Source: a virus
DNA length: 46,813 nt
Strand: one strand, 5' to 3'
IMG/VR virus record: IMGVR_UViG_3300042400_000841
Coordinates: 1-46,813 of that record
Position 1 is the stretch's first letter, and each line of letters opens with the position of its first letter. Of this stretch, positions 25,493 through 32,050 are shown in pieces. The translations under genes were made by a program, and so were the position numbers. The notes beneath the pieces were generated by a model that saw only the letters and a list, made by a program, of their open reading frames with translations, did not search any database and had not been told where the DNA came from.

Positions 25493-26512
25493 AGCAACCA
25501 ACTGCAAGTAGCAACACAGCAACAGCAACCCCTCAGCGCCTTCTCTTCGGAGAACGCGTTCGTCTCAGTTCAGAGGATGGCCAAGGCTTTGGCGTCCTCC
25601 ACGCTCGTTCCCGATTCCTATCGGGGCGAAGCCAACCTCGGTAACTGCATCATCGCGCTGGAGTTATCTCAGCGGATCGGAGCCTCGGTCATGGCGGTGA
25701 TGCAGTCCATGGTCCCGATCCACGGCAAGCCCACCTGGAGCGCCGCGTTCCTGATCGCCACCGTCAACAGCTGCGGCCGGTTCAGCCCTATGCGGTTCCG
25801 CTGGGTCGGCAAGGAAGGCGCCGACGACTGGGGCTGCCGCGCCTACGCCGTCGAGCGCGAGGGAAACCTGGAACTGGTCGGCGCGCTGGTGACGATCGCC
25901 ATGGCCAAGGCTGAAGGCTGGTACGGCAAGACGGGTTCCAAGTGGAAGACCATGCCGGAACAGATGCTCCAGTACCGGGCTGCAGCGTTCTGGACCCGGG
26001 CCTACGCGCCGGAGATCGCGTTGGGTATGCACACCTCGGAAGAGGTCCACGACACGCAGGCGGCCCAGCAGGTTGTGCAGCCGTCCATCGCCACCACGGT
26101 CACCGCGTCCGTCGTGGACGTGACGCCGACGCCGCCAGAGCCAAAGCCGCGCAAGAAGAAGGTCGAGCCCGAGCCCGCGCCGGTCGCGGTTGTCGATCCG
26201 GCGGTTACTGAGCCTACGCCTGTACCGCAGCCTGAGCCAGCGCCCGCCCCCGTAGAGACTCCAGTTGCGCCTGAGCCGACGCCGGCTCCACTGCCTTCGG
26301 TCGATCCTGCGGAGCAGACCGCCGAATCCACCCTGGCCCAGATCGGCATCACCTACGCGCAGCTGGCGAAGCTCGCCACAGACCTGGAGTGGTGGCCCGA
26401 TGCTGACACCTATCCCACGGTCGCTGACCTGCCGCTGGAGATTCAGAACTGGGTGATCCGCAACAAGCGTGGCATCGCCCGTGCGTTCCAGAAGGCGGGA
26501 GGTGTGTTGTGA
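25490..26512 (+). CDS. recT: RecT-family single-strand annealing protein, 340 aa
   Basis: Anneals complementary single strands during phage recombination and replication. Residues 20-175 carry the typical RecT pattern: YRGEANLGNCIIALELSQRI, VMQSMVPIHGKPTWSAAFLI, ATVNSCGRFSP, MAKAEGWYGKTGSKWKTMPE and MLQYRAAAFWTRAYAPEIAL. The rest is a long Pro/Ala/Thr linker (about 205-275) followed by a small C-terminal helical domain (LAQIGITYAQLAKLATDLEW), which is not in the core family and may contact the partner nuclease or SSB. The next gene, an exonuclease, overlaps by 4 bases, giving an annealase-nuclease pair like RecE/RecT. Confidence 0.9.
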   Translation: MSNQLQVATQQQQPLSAFSSENAFVSVQRMAKALASSTLVPDSYRGEANLGNCIIALELSQRIGASVMAVMQSMVPIHGKPTWSAAFLIATVNSCGRFSPMRFRWVGKEGADDWGCRAYAVEREGNLELVGALVTIAMAKAEGWYGKTGSKWKTMPEQMLQYRAAAFWTRAYAPEIALGMHTSEEVHDTQAAQQVVQPSIATTVTASVVDVTPTPPEPKPRKKKVEPEPAPVAVVDPAVTEPTPVPQPEPAPAPVETPVAPEPTPAPLPSVDPAEQTAESTLAQIGITYAQLAKLATDLEWWPDADTYPTVADLPLEIQNWVIRNKRGIARAFQKAGGVL

Positions 26513-27303
26513 AGCTCGTCCACCCCATCGACGTAAACACCTACCGGAACCACCCGGCAATCAACATCAGCAGCCTAAAGGCGTTCTCACGCTCACCAGC
26601 CCACGCGCTGGTGGGGTTTGAGGAGGAGAAGGAAAGTACCGAAGCCATGGCTATCGGTAGCCTGCTGGACCACAAGGTTCTCGGGACGCCGTACCTCTGG
26701 ACCACGTCGCCATACGACGACTACCGCACCAAGGAGGCACGCGCCTGGAGAGATGAGCAGACCGAGCGGGGTGTCACCGTGTTCAAGCACGACGCCATCG
26801 AGATCGTCGAACGCATGGTTGAGTCCGTGCGCAAACACCCGGTCGCCGGCCGGATCTTCGCAGAGCCCGGCAAGGCCCAGGTGGGGATGTTCGGTGAGTT
26901 CGAGTCCTGCGAACGCAAGGGCCTGATCGACTGGCTCCCCAACACAACGCCGGTGATCGTGGATCTCAAAAAGACTCGCGATGCTAGCAAGGCTGGTTTC
27001 CGCCGGCAGATTGGCCAGCTGCGCTACGACGTGCAGGCCGCGTACTACCGGGACTTGTACCGGGACATCACCGGCGAGACCCGCGCATGGCAGTGGATCT
27101 GCGTCGAAGACGCGGCTCCCTACGCTGTGGCTGTCTACCAACTGGACACCGAGTCACTCGACAAGGCATCGACCGTTTGGCAGTCGTGGGTCCGCCAGTG
27201 GATGGTCTGCGAAGACACCGACAGCTGGCCGGGTTACAACGGTGATTCTACCCAGATCATTCAGTCGCCCACCTGGATCCTCAAAGATGAAGCTCTCCCG
27301 TGA
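26509..27303 (+). CDS. PD-(D/E)XK exonuclease, RecE-like, 264 aa
   Basis: GTG start overlaps the recT stop (GTGA). The family's N-terminal SSLKAFSRSPAHAL and AMAIGSLLDHKVLG come first, then the nuclease core: ERKGLIDWL (Asp141), VIVDLKKT (Asp152, Lys154) and a Gln/Tyr helix (QIGQLRYDVQAAYYRDLY) near 168-185. This is the layout of the PDDEXK-like family known as DUF3799, usually coupled to RecT. It should resect double-stranded DNA from an end to make the strand that RecT anneals. I see complete catalytic residues, so it is probably active. Confidence 0.9.
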   Translation: MKLVHPIDVNTYRNHPAINISSLKAFSRSPAHALVGFEEEKESTEAMAIGSLLDHKVLGTPYLWTTSPYDDYRTKEARAWRDEQTERGVTVFKHDAIEIVERMVESVRKHPVAGRIFAEPGKAQVGMFGEFESCERKGLIDWLPNTTPVIVDLKKTRDASKAGFRRQIGQLRYDVQAAYYRDLYRDITGETRAWQWICVEDAAPYAVAVYQLDTESLDKASTVWQSWVRQWMVCEDTDSWPGYNGDSTQIIQSPTWILKDEALP

Positions 27304-27508
27304 AGCCATCGAACGCGTACTCGGGAAGCAGCCACCGGTGCCAGTTGTTGAAGTAAAACCCACCAGCACCTGGACTCGCATGACCGAGGCGGAGCGACAG
27401 GCGATCATCGAATGCAAACGGAACAACCCCACCTACACCTACCGTGAACTCGAAAAGAAATTCGGCCGGTCAAACAGTGCCATCTGGCAGGTTATCAATG
27501 GTCAGTGA
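27287..27508 (+). CDS. Small helix-turn-helix protein, 73 aa
   Basis: ATG 27287 lies 17 bases inside the end of the exonuclease gene. The protein begins MKLSREAIERVLGKQ, has a variable middle, then a C-terminal helix-turn-helix (ERQAIIECKRNNPTYTYREL, EKKFGRSNSAIWQVING). The motif resembles resolvase-like or MarR-like small HTHs; its target is unknown. It starts the chain of small, coupled genes that runs to 30920. Confidence 0.75.
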   Translation: MKLSREAIERVLGKQPPVPVVEVKPTSTWTRMTEAERQAIIECKRNNPTYTYRELEKKFGRSNSAIWQVINGQ

Positions 27509-27710
27509 ATTGATCTCCAACGCCGTAGCCCGTGGATGGATCAGCTTCCCTGATCCAGCTGCGGTGCCAGCACGGATCGAAGCACCGCATCTCAATGCCA
27601 AGCGCGCCTGGAAATTGTGGAACGAAGGTCAGAGCCTGTCCTACGTGGCCAAGGCCATCGGCGTGAAGAAGCGGTTCGTGAAGTCCATCATCATGGAGGG
27701 GAGGCCGTGA
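27498..27710 (+). CDS. Small helix-turn-helix protein, 70 aa
   Basis: ATG 27498 (MVSELISNAVARGW) overlaps the end of the previous gene by 11 bases. The N-terminal helix is followed by a loop and a C-terminal HTH (KLWNEGQSLSYVAKAIGVKK, RFVKSIIMEG). Like its neighbour it is probably a DNA-binding protein of 70 or so residues, with an HTH at the C-terminus, so two different small HTH genes stand next to each other. It overlaps the following gene by 4 bases. Confidence 0.75.
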   Translation: MVSELISNAVARGWISFPDPAAVPARIEAPHLNAKRAWKLWNEGQSLSYVAKAIGVKKRFVKSIIMEGRP

Positions 27711-27862
27711 AGAAAGAAAAACGGCCGACGGCCAAGGTGTTCATCGTTTCAGATGACACTCACAAGCGGCTAAAGGAATACGCACAAAAGAAAGGTTACA
27801 AACTACAATACGTAGCAGACGAAGCGGTTAGTGAATATCTCAAGCGAAAGGAGCAGCAATGA
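27707..27862 (+). CDS. Ribbon-helix-helix-like small protein, 51 aa
   Basis: GTG start in the stop of the previous gene. A basic N-terminus, a beta strand (KVFIVSDDTHKRLKEYAQKK) and a second helix (LQYVADEAVSEYLKR) follow the ribbon-helix-helix pattern of Arc/CopG-type repressors, which bind DNA as dimers. The Asp/Thr turn before the first helix and the Gly/Tyr turn before the second are normal for the fold. Target unknown; one candidate is the palindrome at the recT start. Confidence 0.65.
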   Translation: MKKEKRPTAKVFIVSDDTHKRLKEYAQKKGYKLQYVADEAVSEYLKRKEQQ

Positions 27863-28062
27863 GCGAGCAAAACAAATCGGAGACTGTGCGTCTCACGTTC
27901 AAAGGACTGCTGTCCATCTATCTGCCTGACGAAAAGACGGTGATGGAAGTCTACAACGCAACCGAGCTGTGCTGCCGCAGGAACAACTGGGGTATCGCAA
28001 TCGACGAGAACAACCGATTGGATTTTGTTCCGATGGTCAGAGTCGAGGAGGACAAGCCGTGA
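27859..28062 (+). CDS. Small hypothetical protein, 67 aa
   Basis: ATGA overlap with the gene before, GTGA overlap with the gene after. A predicted alpha/beta protein: RLTFKGLLSIYLPDEKTVME, a helix with two Cys (ATELCCRRNNWGIAIDENN) and a short acidic C-terminus. No family recognised. Base composition is lower in GC than the late genes, like the whole run from 27.7 to 29.6 kb. Confidence 0.7.
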   Translation: MSEQNKSETVRLTFKGLLSIYLPDEKTVMEVYNATELCCRRNNWGIAIDENNRLDFVPMVRVEEDKP

Positions 28063-28259
28063 TATTCAGAGACGACAACAAACGCGAGTTGGTCAAGATC
28101 GGATCAACTGGATCTGTATGGGTGCAGCACGACATCACGCCGCTGGAAGTGGCTAAGGTAGTGAAGCTTATGAGTCAGCGAATCGAAAAGCTAGAGCAAG
28201 AGAACGACGCAATGAGAGCCGATCTGCTGCTGTGGGAGAATGGAGGGCCGTTGCCGTGA
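28059..28259 (+). CDS. Small coiled-coil protein, 66 aa
   Basis: GTG start inside the previous stop. A beta hairpin (ELVKIGSTGSVWVQHDITPL) precedes a short coiled coil (VVKLMSQRIEKLEQENDAMR) ending LLLWENGGPLP. The coiled coil resembles those of the two genes 200 to 700 bases downstream. Probably an oligomeric early protein; function not known. Confidence 0.7.
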   Translation: MIFRDDNKRELVKIGSTGSVWVQHDITPLEVAKVVKLMSQRIEKLEQENDAMRADLLLWENGGPLP

Positions 28260-28456
28260 GAAACGTAATCGCATTCTACTCAGACGCACTGACGAACGGC
28301 ATGATACTCTCAGTGGTGTTTGTAATTGGATTCATGGTGGGCGGTTCAATGACGCGGCACATAGATCAGGAAGCAGCAGTCAAATCAGGACACGCTGAGT
28401 GGGTTAGATGCGCTGGCGGAGGTCCGACTCAATTCAAATGGAAGGAGTGCAAATGA
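28256..28456 (+). CDS. Small single-pass membrane protein, 66 aa
   Basis: GTG start overlapping the previous stop. One hydrophobic helix (MILSVVFVIGFMVGGSM, residues 15-31) follows a short N-terminus; the C-terminal 35 residues are soluble, with CAGG and KWKECK. Topology is probably N-in or N-out with a small outer or cytoplasmic domain. It stands alone among DNA-binding and coiled-coil early genes, so a role in takeover of the host envelope or superinfection exclusion is possible but not shown. Confidence 0.7.
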   Translation: MRNVIAFYSDALTNGMILSVVFVIGFMVGGSMTRHIDQEAAVKSGHAEWVRCAGGGPTQFKWKECK

Positions 28457-28701
28457 GCGAATACACAATACCAACGTCGAATACGGTGACTACAATCGAC
28501 CCACAGGCCACAAAGATCCGCGAGCTTCAATCCGATGTGAACGAGCTGAAGGAGCTGGTCGAGTACCTGCAAGATCGGATCAAGCTGATGAAGAGTACTG
28601 GCGACGAGCTGCTTGAGTGGCTGAAGGACGGTACCATTTCCGACTCAAACTATCGGCTGCTGGCCAATGCATGGCAGCGAGCAAAGGAGAACAAGCGATG
28701 A
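28453..28701 (+). CDS. Coiled-coil early protein, 82 aa, paralogue of next gene
   Basis: ATG 28453 overlaps the previous stop (ATGA). A disordered N-terminus (IPTSNTVTTIDPQATK), a coiled coil (ELQSDVNELKELVEYLQDRI) and a C-terminal module with GDELLEWLK and WQRAKENKR. The end matches the end of the next protein (GDKLYEGW, WRIAKEDKL) in spacing, so the two look like tandem paralogues with different N-termini. No function recognised. Confidence 0.7.
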   Translation: MSEYTIPTSNTVTTIDPQATKIRELQSDVNELKELVEYLQDRIKLMKSTGDELLEWLKDGTISDSNYRLLANAWQRAKENKR

Positions 28702-28970
28702 ACCCTCAATACGAAGCGCACGAACGCTTGTGCAAATCCATCGGAGCAATGGCGAAAGAGAACGAAGATCTTAAGCAGCACATCACCGAACTCGAAAACC
28801 GTCTCCGCGCTTTGTGGGACAAATACGATGGAGACTGCAAGCACTACATGGAGCGCATCCAGAGGCTGGAGGAGGCGGGGGATAAGCTGTACGAAGGATG
28901 GATCGGATATGGTTTCACTAAGGACAAGCACCTTGCAGCATGGCGCATAGCCAAGGAGGACAAGCTGTGA
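28698..28970 (+). CDS. Coiled-coil early protein, 90 aa, paralogue of previous gene
   Basis: ATG 28698 overlaps the previous stop (ATGA). Residues 15-60 form a heptad-like coiled coil (KENEDLKQHITELENRLRAL), a loop with DCKHYMERI, and a C-terminal module with EAGDKLYEGW and AAWRIAKEDKL. Shares the C-terminal pattern G-D-x-L-x-E and W-x-x-A-K-E-[DN]-K with the gene before. Followed by the XRE/sigma-4 fusion with a 4-base overlap. Confidence 0.7.
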   Translation: MNPQYEAHERLCKSIGAMAKENEDLKQHITELENRLRALWDKYDGDCKHYMERIQRLEEAGDKLYEGWIGYGFTKDKHLAAWRIAKEDKL

Positions 28971-29563
28971 AAATCACCGCCGTAACGAAGTTCAAGCATG
29001 GAGAACTGTACGCGATGCTACAACGGGTTGGGTGGAAGCAATCAGACCTTGCAAGGAATTCAGGGCTCTCTGAAAACAGGATTGGAGAAATCATCAACCT
29101 GCAACGCCGTCCGATCCAAAAAGAGGCAGACGCAATTCAGCGGGCGCTTGGAACAGTCGGGGAATACCTGGACGTTCTATCGGAGTGGCCAGAGACGTTC
29201 GTTGGTTTGAAGCGTGGCTATCGTCGAGAGCAGACGATTGATGTACCCATGGAAAGGCTTCTTGATCATCCAGAGGCGCTTCAGATTGCAGCGCCCGAGT
29301 ATCAAGATGATGAGATTGAAGAACGCGTAAAGTCAGTGATCTCAAAACTTCCAGAACGCAACCGTCAGATTTTAATCAAGAGGTTTTGGGAGAACAAAAA
29401 ACTCGAAGAAATTTCAAATGAAATAGGTGTTGGCAAACAGCAGGTTCACAATTTGGAAAAACGATCGATTAGAATGCTAATGCACCCAGCGAGAGCTAGG
29501 AAACTCATGCCACATTGGTTTGAGTGGCTATCTATTCCATACGAAAAACCAGAGGATCAATGA
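28967..29563 (+). CDS. Fusion of XRE-type HTH and sigma-70 region 4-like HTH, 198 aa
   Basis: GTG start overlapping the previous stop. Residues 10-60 are a Cro/CI-type HTH: ELYAMLQRVGWKQSDLARNS, GLSENRIGEIINLQRRPIQK. After a linker (to about 110) comes a sigma region 4-like domain: EERVKSVISKLPERNRQILI, KRFWENKKLEEISNEIGVGK, QQVHNLEKRSIRML. There is no sigma region 2. It could bind DNA through both domains, or touch the host polymerase with the second, redirecting transcription to phage promoters. I have not seen these two HTHs joined in a well-characterised phage protein. Lower GC than the late genes. Confidence 0.8.
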   Translation: MKITAVTKFKHGELYAMLQRVGWKQSDLARNSGLSENRIGEIINLQRRPIQKEADAIQRALGTVGEYLDVLSEWPETFVGLKRGYRREQTIDVPMERLLDHPEALQIAAPEYQDDEIEERVKSVISKLPERNRQILIKRFWENKKLEEISNEIGVGKQQVHNLEKRSIRMLMHPARARKLMPHWFEWLSIPYEKPEDQ

Positions 29564-29736
29564 CCACCCACTATTACGGCTACCTGCGCACCGCGTGCGG
29601 CCGATCCCTACCAAACCTCACCGAAGACAAATCCAAAGTGACCTGCATCTCATGCCGAAGAACCCACCTGTTCTACCGACCCGACTCAACACCCTCGAAG
29701 AACTCTACCAAGCCGCCCAAGCGAAGAAAGCCGTGA
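29560..29736 (+). CDS. Small basic protein with Cys pairs, 58 aa
   Basis: ATG 29560 overlaps the previous stop (ATGA), with AGAGGA just upstream. The protein reads MTTHYYGYLRTACGRSLPNL then VTCISCRRTHLFYR and a Lys/Pro/Arg tail (PSKNSTKPPKRRKP). ACG and CISC could form part of a zinc-binding site. Its last 85 bases are shared with the next gene in another frame. Codon use returns to the GC-rich, C-ending style of the genes to the right. Confidence 0.6.
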   Translation: MTTHYYGYLRTACGRSLPNLTEDKSKVTCISCRRTHLFYRPDSTPSKNSTKPPKRRKP

Positions 29737-29855
29737 CCGCCGGCTGGATCCACCGCAAGCCAACACCAGCGGCGTGGGTCCTCAGCTACCAAGGCCATCT
29801 GATTCACCAGCTGCTGAAAGACGGCATCTACCTCTACACCAAACCCGTCCCATGA
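29652..29855 (+). CDS. Small hypothetical protein, 67 aa, overlapping two neighbours
   Basis: Starts at ATG 29652 inside the previous gene; its stop overlaps the next start by 4 bases, supporting translation. Helical N-terminal half (LEELYQAAQAKKAV) and a beta-rich end (AAWVLSYQGHLIHQLL, GIYLYTKPVP). No Shine-Dalgarno visible, so it may be translated by re-initiation. No family recognised. Confidence 0.6.
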   Translation: MPKNPPVLPTRLNTLEELYQAAQAKKAVTAGWIHRKPTPAAWVLSYQGHLIHQLLKDGIYLYTKPVP

Positions 29856-30394
29856 CCTACTCCCAATCTGGCCAACTGCCACACCACCAATACTGCTTCG
29901 TCGATGCCTCGTTTATCTCCGACAAGATCGGCCTCATGCCCTGCGTCTGGTTCGGCCTGGTCTCCATACCGGGGCGTGTCTGGGGTTGCACCATCATGCT
30001 CGAATGCGGTGCCGTTTACCGGGCGGTTCCACCGCACGCGCTAGCATTCCATGAGAACCCGGAGCCTGACTGGCGCATCGAGCACGCTCAGCGGTGGGAC
30101 TGCTACAGCCGGGAGTTCACGACAATCGAATACACATTCCTGCGGTGCGTTGCCGCAGAGGCCAAGGCATTCGGTCTTCATCGAATGGGCCAGTACCTCT
30201 TCACCGTCGCGCCCATCGACGACGGCTTCAGCCGGCATCCAGAACAGGCCAAGGAGTTCATGTTCATCAAGCTCGACAACGGACGACTCACGATCCAGCC
30301 GACCGACAGGGTGCTTTTCCATGACCTCTCCTTCGTGACACCGGAATGGCCGACCAACCTCAAAACAACCACCGAAATCTACAGCTGCGAATGA
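29852..30394 (+). CDS. Hypothetical protein, 180 aa
   Basis: ATG 29852 overlaps the previous stop. A mostly beta protein with scattered aromatic residues and Cys: QYCFVDASFISDKIGLMPCV, WFGLVSIPGRVWGCTIMLEC, a helix around RWDCYSREFTTIEYTFLRCV, and a C-terminus with LFTVAPIDDGFSRHP. I recognise no fold. Its length and unbroken frame make it the firmest coding sequence between 29.5 and 30.9 kb. Overlaps the next gene by 4 bases. Confidence 0.75.
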   Translation: MTYSQSGQLPHHQYCFVDASFISDKIGLMPCVWFGLVSIPGRVWGCTIMLECGAVYRAVPPHALAFHENPEPDWRIEHAQRWDCYSREFTTIEYTFLRCVAAEAKAFGLHRMGQYLFTVAPIDDGFSRHPEQAKEFMFIKLDNGRLTIQPTDRVLFHDLSFVTPEWPTNLKTTTEIYSCE

Positions 30395-30633
30395 ACCTCA
30401 TCCAACGCATCAAGAAATTCCTCGGCCTCGATAAACCCATGGGCCGACCCAGGATCCCAATCGAAAAGCGCCTGGCAATCAAAGGCGCCCCGATGCACGT
30501 AACCGACGCCGAGCTAGCACGCATTCTCAACGTCTCCTACGCGACCATTCACAGATACCGTCACCACAATGGAACTCAACCACGCCAACGACGAACTCTC
30601 CAAATTCAAAGCGATAGCCCGCCAGCTGTATGA
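30391..30633 (+). CDS. HTH protein, 80 aa
   Basis: ATG 30391 overlaps the previous stop. After a basic N-terminus (LIQRIKKFLGLDKPMGRPRI) there is a helix-turn-helix of the type used to recognise DNA targets (VTDAELARILNVSYATIHRY). The C-terminal 20 residues look disordered. The end overlaps the next gene by 65 bases in another frame. Another small DNA-binding protein of the early block. Confidence 0.65.
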   Translation: MNLIQRIKKFLGLDKPMGRPRIPIEKRLAIKGAPMHVTDAELARILNVSYATIHRYRHHNGTQPRQRRTLQIQSDSPPAV

Positions 30634-30772
30634 GCGCCTCGCCTGCGGCTGCCACCGTGAGCCATGCTGGAACTGCCAGCAGGTCTCCAGGCGCTACCAA
30701 GCCATGATCCGTGAAGACCAGCGCACAATCCAAGCAATCCACCGGCATCCATCGGATTCATCTGTCCGGTAA
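30569..30772 (+). CDS. Small Cys/His-rich protein, 67 aa
   Basis: ATG 30569 is inside the preceding gene. A helical N-terminus (NDELSKFKAIARQLYERL), then CGCHREPCWNCQQ, with four Cys and one His in 13 residues, which looks like a zinc-binding knuckle, and a second helix (RRYQAMIREDQRTIQAI). It overlaps the next gene by 62 bases. Moderate confidence because of the heavy overlap. Confidence 0.55.
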   Translation: MELNHANDELSKFKAIARQLYERLACGCHREPCWNCQQVSRRYQAMIREDQRTIQAIHRHPSDSSVR

Positions 30773-30920
30773 CCGGGTTGTCGTGATCGACACCAAGGAT
30801 CTCAGCGACCGTTCCCGCAAGGATGTCATCGGCATCTGCGTGGCCAACTCTCAAGATCCAGACACACTCCTGGTGAATCTCAAGAAGATCCCAGGCGTGC
30901 TATCAGCCCATTTCGGGTAA
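30711..30920 (+). CDS. Small hypothetical protein, 69 aa
   Basis: GTG start at 30711 inside the previous gene. Composition is normal for a globular alpha/beta domain: RIHLSGNRVVVIDTKDLSDR, VIGICVANSQDPDTLLVNLK, KIPGVLSAHFG. Last gene of the rightward early block; the next genes are on the opposite strand. If translation began at a later codon the N-terminus would shorten, but no ATG is well placed. Confidence 0.55.
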   Translation: MKTSAQSKQSTGIHRIHLSGNRVVVIDTKDLSDRSRKDVIGICVANSQDPDTLLVNLKKIPGVLSAHFG

Positions 30921-31043
30921 CCGACGTGGCCGGGGTGGTTTACGTTTTTCCCATCCATCGGCTTGGTATCGGCCCATCCCTCTCCTGGTCTGGACGCCGG
31001 GAGGGGGAGCCCCCTGCGGTCTCCGCCAGCGGCACCATTCAAA

Positions 31044-31078
31044 CAAAAAGCCCCCAGGACCTCACAATCCCAGGGGCT
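31044..31078 (-). terminator. Rho-independent terminator of the leftward accessory operon
   Basis: Read leftward, AGCCCCTGGGA pairs with TCCTGGGGGCT (11 bp, two G-T wobbles, 8-base loop) and is followed by TTTTTG. It lies 36 bases past the HU-like stop and would end the operon that starts near 36.3 kb. The 123 bases to its left (30921-31043) hold a GC-rich stretch with a small AGGGG/CCCCT hairpin and no gene. Confidence 0.85.
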
Positions 31079-31114
31079 CGACAACTATGAACAAGCACTA
31101 CAAGCGGTGGTATC

Positions 31115-31429
31115 CTACTTCTTGGATGACCCAACCGCAAGTGTTTTAATCACCCGATCGGCTAGTTCCTTCGACGGTTTGAAGTACACCTTCGGCCTCG
31201 GCGGGATCGGGATATCGACATCCGGGATCAGCGGGTTCCGGCCGATCAACGGCTTCGTCCAACGGACCTCGAACTTCCCGAAATCGGGCAGCGTCAGTTC
31301 CCCCGTCAGGATCTCCTCGGCCATCAGGTCCATCACGCAGTCAACCACCTGTTTCGCGTGGGGGACCAGCAGGCCGCACTCCTCGGATACGCGTCTGGCG
31401 ATCTCAATTCGCTTCACACTGACCTCCAT
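31115..31429 (-). CDS. HU/IHF-like DNA-binding protein, 104 aa
   Basis: A small histone-like protein: N-terminal helices (IEIARRVSEECGLLVPHAKQ, VVDCVMDLMAEEILTGEL), the LPDFGKFEVR strand, a beta arm with GRNPLIPDV and PIPPRPKVYFKPSKEL that resembles the NPxTGxxIxIPAxxxxxFKPxKxL pattern of HU/IHF. The tip has IPPR rather than the usual sequence. HU folds bend DNA and could support packaging, replication or transcription. I chose ATG 31429 (MEVSVKRIEIARR); a longer frame to 31495 overlaps the previous gene. It overlaps the gene upstream by 26 bases and is the last gene of the operon. Confidence 0.85.
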   Translation of the reverse strand: MEVSVKRIEIARRVSEECGLLVPHAKQVVDCVMDLMAEEILTGELTLPDFGKFEVRWTKPLIGRNPLIPDVDIPIPPRPKVYFKPSKELADRVIKTLAVGSSKK

Positions 31430-31634
31430 CAACCTGCTGCTGCGCGGGAGCCTCAACCTGCTGCTGCTGCTGCGCCACCAGCTGCTCGATCGCACGCCGC
31501 GCTACCATGCCAGCGATCAGCGCGGCAGACGGCTCAGGCACGGTTCCATGCTCGGGCAGGGGCGGCTGCACGTCGATCGACAGGTGGAATCCACCATCGG
31601 CGTCCGTGATCTCAATGGTCACCTTCCGGGTCAT
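31404..31634 (-). CDS. Small hypothetical protein, 76 aa
   Basis: ATG 31634 with GGGAGG upstream, overlapping the previous stop by 4 bases. The protein starts MTRKVTIEITDADGGFHLSI, a beta pattern, then a mixed helix (AALIAGMVARRAIEQLVAQQ) and a Gln-rich end. No family recognised; the strand-rich start and helix recall small phage accessory proteins. The 3' end overlaps the HU-like gene start. Confidence 0.7.
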   Translation of the reverse strand: MTRKVTIEITDADGGFHLSIDVQPPLPEHGTVPEPSAALIAGMVARRAIEQLVAQQQQQVEAPAQQQVDGGQCEAN

Positions 31635-31987
31635 GCGCGCCTCCCTTCCACGCGGGCAACACGCTGGCCCTGCCACGGCGGCGGGGTCTTCGATGCGCGG
31701 TTGATCGAATCCACGATCGCCGGGTTGGTCACCGGCTGAATCCCGGTTCCCTTCACGCGCTCCTGGATCGTCGTGTTACCGCCCGGCCCGTTCACCACGA
31801 TGCCCTGCACCCGGATCGTCCGGCGCTTCTCGTTGATCTCCTTCATCTGGTCGCTGCGACGCTGGCGGTCCTCATCGGTGAGCGTCTTGGCACGGCCTCG
31901 GGCTCGACGGCCCAGGGCGGAGGCGGCTTGGCTGACTGCGGGAGGCACCAGCGGCGCTTCCTCGTTCGGTTGGTTCTCTGTTTCCAT
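31631..31987 (-). CDS. Small basic hypothetical protein, 118 aa
   Basis: Starts METENQPNEEAPLVPPAVSQ. Charged, low in hydrophobics, with RRARGRAKTLTDEDRQRRSD and MKEINEKRRTIRVQGIVVNG. Probably a disordered or DNA-binding accessory protein. The leader shares CCAGTAAC and a following GGAACAG-type stretch with two other genes in the block (33530 and 34239). The gap to the lytic transglycosylase is 63 bases. Confidence 0.65.
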   Translation of the reverse strand: METENQPNEEAPLVPPAVSQAASALGRRARGRAKTLTDEDRQRRSDQMKEINEKRRTIRVQGIVVNGPGGNTTIQERVKGTGIQPVTNPAIVDSINRASKTPPPWQGQRVARVEGRRA

Positions 31988-32050
31988 AATCTGTTCCCGC
32001 GTTACTGGCGCGGAGAGGGTGGTCGGACACGCCGGCCACCGTGCTCCGTG

